7,156 bases of DNA from an uncultured bacterium (lineage in GTDB: Bacteria > Patescibacteriota > Saccharimonadia > Saccharimonadales > Saccharimonadaceae). The notes beneath the pieces are model-generated. The model was not told the DNA's origin, did no database searches, and was given only the letters and a program-made list of their open reading frames with translations. The stretch spans positions 1-7,156 of the forward strand of contig USNP01000027.1 of NCBI GenBank assembly GCA_900556165.1. Reading direction: 5' to 3'. Numbering within the stretch: position 1 is the stretch's first letter; the number at the start of each line of letters is the position of its first letter. Made by a program: the position numbers and the translations under genes. This document shows, in pieces, positions 1 to 6,416 of this stretch.

Positions 1-49
1 CGAGCGCCCCGATCCCAACGCCGCCAATTCCAGAAAAATAAATATTCAT
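1..49 (-). CDS. murC: Partial murC-like gene, first 16 codons (host chromosome)
   Basis: The minus strand from 49 reads MNIYFSGIGGVGIGAL and runs off the window. The FSGIGGxGIG stretch directly after a very short amino end matches the nucleotide-binding start of UDP-N-acetylmuramate-L-alanine ligase (MurC), the cytoplasmic enzyme that adds L-alanine in peptidoglycan precursor synthesis. From memory, this short start is typical of MurC from Saccharibacteria and related small-genome bacteria. The ATG has no visible Shine-Dalgarno sequence; an extended -10 box lies only six bases upstream, so the message may be leaderless. Another glycine-rich Rossmann-type protein cannot be excluded on 16 residues. 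Confidence 0.5.
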   Translation of the reverse strand, partial: MNIYFSGIGGVGIGAL

Positions 50-55
50 AACTTT

Positions 56-64
56 ATTATACCA
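56..64 (-). promoter_or_regulatory. Extended -10 promoter for the murC-like gene, probably leaderless
   Basis: The minus strand reads TGGTATAAT, a perfect -10 hexamer preceded by the TGn extension. Only AAAGTT separates it from the ATG at 49, so transcription would start at or next to the A of the start codon. No good -35 is seen, which is usual for extended -10 promoters. If the element boundary lies in 65-129, the promoter is host-owned; if it lies closer to the gene, the element supplies it. Confidence 0.55.
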
Positions 65-119
65 CAACTCGCTCAGCAGTCCTATTATTATATATAGGGC
101 AGCGATCTATAACTCGCTC
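62..119. repeat. Two imperfect 13-bp direct repeats near the probable element end
   Basis: On the minus strand GAGCGAGTTATAG (119-107) and GAGCGAGTTGTGG (74-62) differ at two positions and lie 45 bp apart; the first nine bases are identical. AGCGA/TCGCT (101-105 and 114-118) also forms a small inverted repeat. The stretch lies between the recombinase stop and the host-like gene, where an attachment site is expected for a large serine recombinase. Whether it is an att site, a regulator site or chance cannot be decided from one end. Confidence 0.35.
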
Positions 120-129
120 TTTTAAATAC

Positions 130-1800
130 TTAAATATCACCAATAAATCGGTAGTGTATTTCCAGTTTAATTTGCCTATTCTTGCCTCTACCAATTGGTT
201 GGTGAATAATAATTTTGTCAATCAATTCGTTGACAATTTTAGGTGTCAACTTCTCAAGCTGAGTATATTTTCGAATGGTTGTCATAAATTTTTCAATGTT
301 GTGGGCAGATTTCATTTTCACCCCAAGAGTTTCGGTGGCGGTTTGGACTTTTTCCTTCAACTCGGCTTGTTCCGCCTCATAGCTGTCGCACAATTTTTTG
401 AAGCGGTCATCCGCAATCTCACCCAACAGTTGCTTTTCGTAGAGTCGCTCGATGATAGTATCCAACTCTACCATTCGCTGTTCATTTTTGGTCAGCTGTT
501 TTTGTAGTTCGCTGAACTTCTTGGTTTCTTTGATTTCAAACTTGTCCTTCAAGCGTTGTAATAAATCTGCTTCGTTAATCTGAAACGAGTTTATCAGTTC
601 TTGAAGTTCGTTTAAAATTAGGTCTTCCAATACTTCTTTACGAAGATAGTGACCGCCCGAACAAGTATCGCCAGCTCGCTTAAAATGGTAACATTTATAA
701 TGGTCGAGATTCACACCAGCTTTTTCTTGTGGACAAAAACTGAGTTTATGTCCGTTTTCGCAATAAAGCAAGCCTGCAAACAAATTTTCGTGTCCTATTT
801 TGTTTTTCCAGTTCTGCCTTTGAATGACTCGCTTGTGGTTCATCATTTTTCTTGCAATTTCGAAATCTTCCTTCGAAATAATTGCTTCGTGGCTATCTGG
901 GAAAATTAGCCATTCTTCACGAGGTCGCAGACGACAATTTCGCTGTTTGTAGGAAATTTTTGCGGTTTTCAAGTTAATGGTTGAGCCGATATACTCCTCT
1001 TTTTCCAATATTTGCCAAATCATCTGAGTTTTCCAATAACAAGGGTCGCTCTCTAAAATCCGATAGTTCGCAATGCCCAGCTTCATTTTGTAGCGAGCAG
1101 GAGTGAGGATTTTGTCACACCTTAAACCTTGAGCTATCTCGGTTGGCGTTCTGCCTGAAATATATTCCGAAAATATCCGTTCAACGATTTTTGAAGCATA
1201 TTCATCCACCAACCACTCTTTGCAATTTTCTGGATTATTAAGGTATCCATAAGGAGTAATCCAGCCGATTTTTTCACCATTTTTGGCTTTGGTATGTTTC
1301 GAAAGCTTAATTTTCTCACTACACTGCATACTATACCAGTTGTTAAACAGGGAAACTAACGGTGTGAGATAGGCATCTTGGCTGGATTTCTTGTTGCTAT
1401 CTATATTTTCTTGTAGGGAAATGAAGCGAATGTTTTTCGAAGGGAAAACCACCTCCAAAAGATTTCCTGAAAGCAGGTAATCTCTTGAAACACGGCTCAA
1501 ATCCTTTACTACAAAATTCGAAACTTGGTTGTTTTCAACCAATGCCAGAGCTTGTTGGAAAGCTGGACGCTGGGCGTTTGAACCTGAGTAGCCATCATCG
1601 TAAAATACAATTGGGTTGCTCAAATTCTCTCGCTCCGCCAGTTTGCTTAAAATCAAGCGTTGGTTGGAAATTGAGTTAGATTCACCTTCGTTTGCGTCTT
1701 CTGATGAAAGCCTGCAATACAAAATACTAATCTCGCTCAGACTTTCAAATTCAACCTTTGTCCAATCTGGAATTTGCTTTGTTAATGTGCTGTTTGTCAT
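130..1800 (-). CDS. Large serine recombinase, TnpX/TndX-like
   Basis: This 556-residue protein would excise and insert the element by serine-mediated strand exchange. The resolvase domain spans about 25-165 with catalytic Ser32 in YCRLS and the helper motif KDLSRVSRDY near 100. A recombinase domain follows (about 175-290), then a zinc ribbon (about 335-400), a lysine/glutamate-rich coiled coil (about 410-490) and a carboxyl end HYRFIGDI typical of TndX/TnpX proteins. The zinc ribbon is unusual: where relatives have CxxCG this one has C347-ENG-H351, followed by C370 and C380, so His may replace one Cys ligand. ATG at 1800 is chosen because AAAGGAG lies five bases upstream; a TTG at 1815 would place that site inside the gene. 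No internal stop is present and it ends in TAA. It is the last gene of the block, 75 bp after the TnpW-like gene. Confidence 0.93.
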   Translation of the reverse strand: MTNSTLTKQIPDWTKVEFESLSEISILYCRLSSEDANEGESNSISNQRLILSKLAERENLSNPIVFYDDGYSGSNAQRPAFQQALALVENNQVSNFVVKDLSRVSRDYLLSGNLLEVVFPSKNIRFISLQENIDSNKKSSQDAYLTPLVSLFNNWYSMQCSEKIKLSKHTKAKNGEKIGWITPYGYLNNPENCKEWLVDEYASKIVERIFSEYISGRTPTEIAQGLRCDKILTPARYKMKLGIANYRILESDPCYWKTQMIWQILEKEEYIGSTINLKTAKISYKQRNCRLRPREEWLIFPDSHEAIISKEDFEIARKMMNHKRVIQRQNWKNKIGHENLFAGLLYCENGHKLSFCPQEKAGVNLDHYKCYHFKRAGDTCSGGHYLRKEVLEDLILNELQELINSFQINEADLLQRLKDKFEIKETKKFSELQKQLTKNEQRMVELDTIIERLYEKQLLGEIADDRFKKLCDSYEAEQAELKEKVQTATETLGVKMKSAHNIEKFMTTIRKYTQLEKLTPKIVNELIDKIIIHQPIGRGKNRQIKLEIHYRFIGDI

Positions 1801-1875
1801 CGTGTCTCCTTTCAATTACACTCTAACCCATGGACAGGATACCTCGAAAGGGCGAATAAGTCCAGTCTTTGGGGC

Positions 1876-1998
1876 TTACTTTTCCTGCAAAATCAGCTTT
1901 TCAAGTAATTCTTTCAAACTTTTCGAACCACCAAATTTTCGGCTAATATTAAAAGTTGCTCGCCCGATTTTGACAATTCGTTCTTTTTCATTATTCAT
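1876..1998 (-). CDS. TnpW-like small protein, 40 aa
   Basis: The reading frame begins MNNEKERIVKIGR, continues ATFNISRKFG and ends LLEKLILQEK. The pattern of a basic KIG[RK]xTF start, a beta-like stretch and a final LL..KL.. helix resembles the transposon-encoded TnpW family, small proteins found beside TnpX-type serine recombinases; their function is not established. It is somewhat shorter than the family as I remember it. GGAGG lies eight bases before the ATG, inside the end of the upstream gene, whose TAA overlaps this start by eight bases, so translation is probably coupled. The recombinase is immediately downstream. Family assignment is from recall and pattern only. Confidence 0.7.
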   Translation of the reverse strand: MNNEKERIVKIGRATFNISRKFGGSKSLKELLEKLILQEK

Positions 1999-2761
1999 CT
2001 GTTCGTCCTCCAATCCATTCACTAAATTCTTCCAGCGTCACCACCTGAAACATTGGCTGAAAATTATTCAGCTCGCTTTCGATTTTCTTCGAAATCACTT
2101 CTTTTCGTTTGTCGTGCGGCACAATCCATAGAACCAGTGGAAACACACCGTCTTGTTCTCGCTATTCAATGCCTGTTTGGTAGTAGGCGATATATTTTTT
2201 ACACTGGTTAGCCACTCGGTTGAGGCTTTCGGTCGCCATATCAATTTCATAAAAATAACTGTCCTCGTATTCGCCCAAAACCAGCTGAGCAAAAGCATCA
2301 GGTTTCAGAAAAATCTTCTTACCCGAAAAGGTGGCGTAGGTGCGGTGGCAGGTGGGTTCAAAATCGAACCGTTCCAGCTGGATTTTGCCAGCTTCTTCCA
2401 ACAATTTCAGAAAAACATACGCTTGTGTCACCGCCAGCGTGTGTTCCAAGTGGTGGGCGGTGGGTTCATACTTATTTTTAAAGCGTTGTGGACGATGTAA
2501 TGCTTTTAATCCTTTTATCGTGATGTGCCAAACGAAACTGCCTGAACCTGCTCGCACGCCACCGATTCGCCGTTCCAGATGACGAACCAGTTGATGATTT
2601 TTGAGCTTAGTCAGAAGCAAGTTAGCCCTTCGAAAAGCCGTTCGAGAATGCTGACTATCCTGAAAATAGAGGGCAACAATCTGCTTGGTGGTCGCATAAC
2701 GGCACTGGGCGAGTAGGGTTAAAATATCTTGTTCTTTTTCCATTAGTTCAATTTTCTCCAT
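1991..2761 (-). pseudogene. Replication-relaxation family protein, interrupted by in-frame TAG
   Basis: This frame encodes 199 residues, a TAG (2162-2164), then 56 more residues in the same frame to TAA. The amino part (about 8-85) looks like a winged helix (TTKQIVALYF, RTAFRRANLLLTKL). The carboxyl part has a nuclease-like core: KPDAF (153-157), FYEID (170-174), ATES and CKKYIAYYQTGIE. After the TAG it continues REQDGVFPLVLWIVPHDKRK, which is what the family has after YYxSGxEQ, so the TAG replaces a residue inside one protein, probably Gln (CAG to TAG). Replication-relaxation proteins occur in plasmids and conjugative elements next to coupling ATPases, and a role in DNA processing at transfer or replication is likely. 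ATG 2761 is chosen because GGAGG is five bases upstream; it overlaps the ATPase gene by 14 bases. Without readthrough the product loses its last fifth. Confidence 0.87.
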
Positions 2762-4897
2762 TTTGTCCTCCTCGCTTCTTCCGTCCCAAGTTTTCGGGCG
2801 GAATTTCATCTTTCTTGTTTTGAAGTGGGATATTTTCAAAATTTGCTAAATCGTCGCCGTAGCGTTCCAAACTTTCGGCATAAAGTTCATCAATTGGTTG
2901 AGCATTTTTCGAAAGAGGCAGACTTCGCCCTGAGCCCCACTTGAAGTGGTTGTAAAAAATCGGCATTTGGGCATAAAAGTGAAAAGGTGCAAGAGTCATA
3001 AAATCTTCGAAAGTGAGCTCTGGAGCTTGGCTGGCGAGTTCCTTGGCTTCGTGGTGTTCCAGCGTGAAAATGATTTTACTGCGACAATTACTCAAAATAC
3101 TGGTACGGAGAGTTGGTGGCAGTTGCGTCAGGTGCTGGCTGGCAAGAATGTAGCCTACTTTCATCGAACGAGACACCGCGAGGGCATCCTCCAAATCCAC
3201 AGGGAGCTTAAGGAATTGCCCCAGCTCATCAATGTAAATGGGCAGGAAAGGGCGATTTTCAGGGGCGAGACGGGCTTGGTGGAGGGTTGCTGGTAGATGT
3301 AGTTGGTGATAAGCGACCCTATAAATTTAGCGTTTGTCACCCCAATCTGCCCTCGGTTAAGGTTCACCAGCACCACCTTTTTACTCGTGAACAGCTCAAT
3401 CAAATTAAACTTTTTTGAAGTGGAGGCAAGCATAGCTCGCAGTTCTTTTCGAAGCAAAAGCTGACGGATTTTGTTTAACACTGGCGAGATTAACACCTCA
3501 CGGTTGGCATCGCTTAGCTGGTTGTAGCTCTGCCAGAAATCCAAGAGAAAAGGGTCGGAAATCTGAATTAATAGTTGATTTCGAAAGACAGGATTGGTTA
3601 AAAACTGAGGTAATTGGGGTAAATTAGAATTTTCAACTTGTGCCATCACAGTTAAGGCGTGGCTGAGCACATCAACCGTGCGAATACCCCAGTTGTCGCT
3701 GAAAAGTTCTTGAAAAAGATTAAGCAACATATCTGCCACCAGCTCAGGCGAGGTGTAACGAGTCAGGTCAAAGGGGTTTAGACCGATAATTTTGTTGCTG
3801 GAGCTGGGGTCGATGATAACCAAATCTGCTCGTCGTTCTTTTGGAAAATGAGCCAACACTTCTCGTACTAAGTCGCCTTTGGGGTCAATTAACAGCGTAC
3901 TTCTGCCTGCCTGAATATCTGTCAAAATGAGCTGGGCAAGCAAGGTAGATTTTCCAACGCCCGTTCCACCTAATACCAAGAGATGCTGAGTGGCGTCTCG
4001 AGGTAAAATCTGGAGCGGTTCGTTTTTGATACTTTCACCAAATTTTTGAACAGGCACATCTGGAACTTTATAGCCCAAAGGCAGACGGAGAATTTTGGGG
4101 TGAATATTGGCAATCCCAGCCAGCTCGCCTTCGCCAATAGGGGCAAGCCAAAAACTGGCAAGCTCCTGCGAAGAAAGGGTGAGCGGAAAAGCCCACGGAA
4201 TTTGAACCTTATTAACTTTCTCTCTTGAAATCTGGTTAAGAAAAAATTCGACACCGCTGGATTCTAACATTCGAAAGGATCCTAAAACGGTATGGTATAG
4301 CTCATTCTTACGAAAATGGCTATCACTTCGCACGCCAATCCGTACATCTGCTTGAAACTGGGCGTGGCGGAGTTTTTCCCGAATCAGCTTATCGGTGTCT
4401 TTGGAAAGCTTTGGGATATTCCCTGAAATCCACTACCACCAAGTGGCGTTAAGATGCGATAAATCCCGAGCCAGCGGTTTTGGCGAACGAGACTTGCCCA
4501 CCACAACCTGCACGCAGATTTCCTCCAATGGTTTGAGGTGATGGCATAGTGCTAAAAAGGAACGAGTGAAATTTTCAACGCCATCTGTTTTGAGACTAAA
4601 ATGGTTGCGTTTGATAGCTACGCGCCACGCTTTTTCAAATGTTTTTCGCTCTTTAGGGCGAAGTTTCGAAAACTGAATGTCATTGGAAACCTGCAACATT
4701 TTGTGTAAATAGGGTGTGTCCAGTGGGCTACTGAGAAGCAAATATCGCACCTTGTTTTTCATTAAACGAATCTCCAAAACGAAGGGCTGGCGTCTGGTGT
4801 AGCCTGAGAGTCGCACCATCAAATCTAGTATGTCTTGAAATTCCACAGGGCGAGTGTAATCCATCTCGAATGCTTCAAAATTTGTTGGGCGCTTCAT
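2748..4897 (-). pseudogene. VirD4/TraG-like DNA-transfer ATPase, broken by TAG and frameshift
   Basis: Restored, this is a protein of about 716 residues. An amino region (1-about 290) is followed by Walker A GGTGVGKST (310-318), a Walker B-like LLIDPKGD (335-342) and, after the shift, IYIDELGQF (about 554-562), the IDE motif of TraG/VirD4 coupling proteins. Such hexameric ATPases pump DNA in conjugation or mobilisation. Two lesions are seen. TAG at 4433-4435 (codon 155) falls in LNATWW-stop-WISGNIPK, and the frame stays open and family-like on both sides. Near 3290 the frame changes: NYIYQ joins ATLHQARLAPENRPFLPIYI only if one base is restored (CAGCAACC for CAGGCAACC). Start ATG 4897 has GGAGG seven bases upstream, overlapping the stop of the preceding small gene. 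The end (TGA 2748) overlaps the next gene. No transmembrane segment is obvious; the neighbouring membrane protein may supply anchoring. Confidence 0.88.
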
Positions 4898-4901
4898 CGG
4901 T

Positions 4902-5072
4902 TCACCTCCAATCTCTTTTGTTTTTCCAGTAGTGAAAAGCAAGCATTCCGCCACCAAGTAATATGGCAAGCAGGCTTAAGGGTAGGGCAATTTCGATTAG
5001 CCAGTAAATCGCCCGATTGACTAAATATGCCAGTAGAACGAAAAGCAAGGTGTAGCCAACTATTTTTCGCAC
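4902..5072 (-). CDS. Small two-span membrane protein, 56 aa
   Basis: Starting at GTG 5072 the frame reads MRKIVGYTLLFVLLAYLVNR, then AIYWLIEIALPLSLLAILLG, then GGMLAFHYWKNKRDWR. Two hydrophobic stretches (about 5-18 and 22-47) and basic ends indicate an inner-membrane hairpin. It starts 13 bases inside the end of the methyltransferase gene, and its TGA overlaps the ribosome binding site of the ATPase gene five bases before that ATG, so the three are probably translated in a coupled way. Its place just before a VirD4-like ATPase without obvious membrane spans suggests an anchor or partner, which is an inference. The GTG start has only a weak distant AAGG; the other two frames here are low-quality overlaps. 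Confidence 0.72.
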   Translation of the reverse strand: MRKIVGYTLLFVLLAYLVNRAIYWLIEIALPLSLLAILLGGGMLAFHYWKNKRDWR

Positions 5073-5665
5073 GAGTCATCATCTGCCTTTCTGTAGTCAA
5101 TGGGATTTTTAGAATATTGAGGAACGGGATAGTGAGAGATAATAATGTCGCTCTCAACTTCATTACCCCATATAGCCCATTTTTTATTGGAAGACACAGG
5201 TCTCCGTGCAAAGAGCTCCAAATAATCTGGCTCAGAACAGCGTTCGATGATAGCGAAGAGTTCTTCGGGCTTGTGGCTGTGGTCTTGTTTGGGGAAGAAA
5301 CCCCAATTCATCTGCCCCTTGAACTTGATGGGAGCTTTTCCTCGAGTTGCGAAAATGACATGCTCGGTGGAATTTCGGAGATAAGTTCCCAAGCCCAGAG
5401 TTGGTTTAACCCAAGTAAAAATGCTTTTTGGCTCAAAGCCCCACGCCCGAATAATATCGTAAGATTCTTCCATATAAGAGTTGGAAGTCCAAAACCAGAG
5501 ATGGGCGTTGTCTGCAGCGATGTCCTTGATGGGCATATTGCGGATTTCTTCGTGGCTCATCAGGTTGTAATGCTTGCAGGCTCCGTAGCTACCTGTTTGG
5601 TTCTTCATATAGGGAACATCAGCGAGGATGGTTTTGAATTTCTTTGGTTGAGTTGGTTGTGTCAT
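5060..5665 (-). CDS. MT-A70 family adenine-N6 DNA methyltransferase, altered catalytic motif
   Basis: This 201-residue protein has the order of the MT-A70 family: ILADVPYMKNQ at the start, GACKHYNLMS, HLWFWTSNSYM, WGFEPKSIFTWVKP, STEHVIFATRGKAP and WAIWGNEV near the end. Phage and element members use S-adenosylmethionine to methylate adenine in DNA. The catalytic tetrapeptide, usually DPPW, here reads D16-V-P-Y19; Asp, second Pro and an aromatic remain, but the first Pro is lost, so activity is uncertain. ATG 5665 is chosen because AAAGGA lies about eight bases upstream; a longer frame from 5728 starts upstream of the promoter. It ends in TAG, 13 bases past the next gene's GTG start. Its own extended -10 promoter lies at 5696-5704. 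It may protect or mark element DNA; no partner nuclease is visible. Confidence 0.9.
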   Translation of the reverse strand: MTQPTQPKKFKTILADVPYMKNQTGSYGACKHYNLMSHEEIRNMPIKDIAADNAHLWFWTSNSYMEESYDIIRAWGFEPKSIFTWVKPTLGLGTYLRNSTEHVIFATRGKAPIKFKGQMNWGFFPKQDHSHKPEELFAIIERCSEPDYLELFARRPVSSNKKWAIWGNEVESDIIISHYPVPQYSKNPIDYRKADDDSCEK

Positions 5666-5695
5666 TTTAAAATCCTTTCTGTTTGTGACGCTCCG

Positions 5696-5704
5696 AGCAT
5701 ACCA
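5696..5704 (-). promoter_or_regulatory. Extended -10 promoter for the methyltransferase operon
   Basis: The minus strand reads TGGTATGCT, a TGn-extended -10 box, 30 bases before the methyltransferase ATG. It lies in the 155-bp gap (5666-5820), the only sizeable gap in the minus-strand block between 130 and 6337, which supports separate transcription of the mobilisation genes. No convincing -35 hexamer is seen. The rest of the gap holds no credible reading frame. Confidence 0.5.
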
Positions 5705-5803
5705 GAAACCGCTAGCAAAAGGGAGCATAAGCAGTTTATGGATTAGGAGCGATGAGAATGGTGCTATATCTGTTAAGGTACTATCATATTGCTGTTTTGT
5801 TCG

Positions 5804-5824
5804 GTGATGTAAAAATTACTTCAC
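5804..5824. other. Small hairpin overlapping the stop of the 81-aa gene
   Basis: GTGATGTAA (5804-5812) and TTACTTCAC (5816-5824) pair at eight of nine positions around a three-base loop. It covers the TGA of the upstream gene and could slow ribosomes or stabilise the message end. There is no T-run after it in the direction of transcription, so it is not a typical intrinsic terminator. Confidence 0.3.
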
Positions 5825-6066
5825 TTTCTAAGTTCTTTGAGTAGTTCCGCCTGAGCTGAGAGGAATGCCTCATTGATGGCTTGCCTACTCTCGAGAAATT
5901 GAGCTAGTTCAATTTCTTCGTCAGTGTAAACAGGAGGAAGATTTTTGTTTTTCTCTTTGACAGGTTGTTTTTTAGATTGAGAATCAAGATATACCAACAA
6001 GGCAATAACGCCAGCCACAAAGCCAAGAGCAACGGCAACGATTATGGGTAAGATAAATTCATTCAT
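5821..6066 (-). CDS. Single-span membrane protein of unknown function, 81 aa
   Basis: I do not recognise a family. Residues 4-28 (FILPIIVAVALGFVAGVIAL followed by LVYL) form one membrane span, followed by a lysine-rich linker (SKKQPVKEKNKN) and a charged, probably helical tail (YTDEEIELAQFL to LLKELRK). The expected topology is a short outside amino end and a cytoplasmic tail. AGGAGG lies six bases before the ATG. It follows the 86-aa gene with ten bases between TAG and ATG, so the two are co-transcribed. Its position at the head of a mobilisation block suggests a structural or anchoring role, but nothing in the sequence shows one. It ends in TGA. Confidence 0.8.
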   Translation of the reverse strand: MNEFILPIIVAVALGFVAGVIALLVYLDSQSKKQPVKEKNKNLPPVYTDEEIELAQFLESRQAINEAFLSAQAELLKELRK

Positions 6067-6076
6067 AGGGAACCTC

Positions 6077-6337
6077 CTATCTTATCTGTTGGGAGGCGAC
6101 CAAAGCAAAAGTCTTGATGATGAAATCTGTGCGTTCCTTGGCATGGGGAGTTTTTGCCAGAATATCTGCCTCGAGCTTCGAAAGGTCGCCTACTTTGTTA
6201 AGAATGTCTGCCGTCAGAAGCTGATTCTTTTGAAGCACCGCCATCTCCTTCGAAAGTGATTTGGCAACTTCAAGCTGAAACGGATTCGCCAGTTGATGAG
6301 TGATATCGGTTTGATTTTGAGTGTTTTGTGGAAGCAT
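6077..6337 (-). CDS. Helical protein of unknown function, 86 aa
   Basis: No family is recognised. The protein starts MLPQNTQNQTDITHQ, and most of the rest is predicted helix (FQLEVAKSLSKEMAVLQKNQ, LTADILNKVGDLSKLEADIL, ERTDFIIKTFALVAS), without a membrane span or cysteine. ATG 6337 is chosen because AAGGAG lies seven bases upstream. It ends in TAG; reading on gives only five more codons to a TGA that overlaps the next gene's ATG. It is the first gene of the minus-strand block, behind the inverted repeat and candidate promoter at 6367-6416, so it may be the most tightly regulated gene here. It might be a small accessory DNA-binding or assembly protein; this is speculation. Confidence 0.75.
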   Translation of the reverse strand: MLPQNTQNQTDITHQLANPFQLEVAKSLSKEMAVLQKNQLLTADILNKVGDLSKLEADILAKTPHAKERTDFIIKTFALVASQQIR

Positions 6338-6366
6338 AGTTTTTCTCCTTAATAGCCCCATAGAGG

Positions 6367-6409
6367 CAGGTTTATATTAGTGGGGCTTACATAACCTAAT
6401 ATAAACCTG
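6367..6409. repeat. Perfect 14-bp inverted repeat before the minus-strand operon
   Basis: CAGGTTTATATTAG (6367-6380) and CTAATATAAACCTG (6396-6409) are exact complements around a 15-base loop. The loop contains TGGGGCT (6381-6387), complementary to AGCCCCA at 6354-6360, just before the first gene's ribosome binding site. The arms flank a candidate -10 box, so the likely role is an operator; an RNA switch (if transcription starts upstream) or an oriT-type hairpin are alternatives. Confidence 0.8.
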
Positions 6410-6416
6410 TAGTCAA
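6388..6416 (-). promoter_or_regulatory. Candidate promoter for the minus-strand operon
   Basis: The minus strand has TTGACT (6416-6411) as -35 and TATGTA (6393-6388) as a weak -10 with 17 bases between. The -10 lies in the loop between the inverted-repeat arms, so a dimeric regulator bound there would block it. The start site would fall near 6381, about 44 bases before the ATG at 6337. Confidence 0.45.

Noticed and set aside
79..100. Hairpin GTCCTAT/ATAGGGC as a recombinase terminator
   Set aside because: The stem is short, includes a wobble or mismatch depending on strand, and has no T-run after it.
1616..2131. Plus-strand open frame of 171 codons
   Set aside because: It lies opposite the recombinase start, the TnpW-like gene and the replication-relaxation gene, all of which have better support.
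2095..2298. Minus-strand frame of 67 codons over the TAG site, as a possible frameshifted tail
   Set aside because: The true continuation is in the original frame directly after the TAG; the 67-codon frame has no family pattern.
3255..3290. Programmed -1 frameshifting in the ATPase gene
   Set aside because: No slippery heptamer or strong downstream stem was seen, and the join is explained by loss of one G from CAGGCA.
4894..5211. Minus-strand frame of 105 codons across the methyltransferase end
   Set aside because: It overlaps two better genes; its composition is not protein-like, whereas the frame giving the 56-aa membrane protein is.
5027..5746. Plus-strand open frame of 239 codons
   Set aside because: It is the antisense shadow of the methyltransferase gene, with no ribosome binding site and no recognisable protein pattern.
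1870..6390. TGGGGCTTAC present at 1870-1879 and 6381-6390 as a paired regulatory site
   Set aside because: Many 10-base matches are expected by chance in 7 kb, and the surrounding bases differ.
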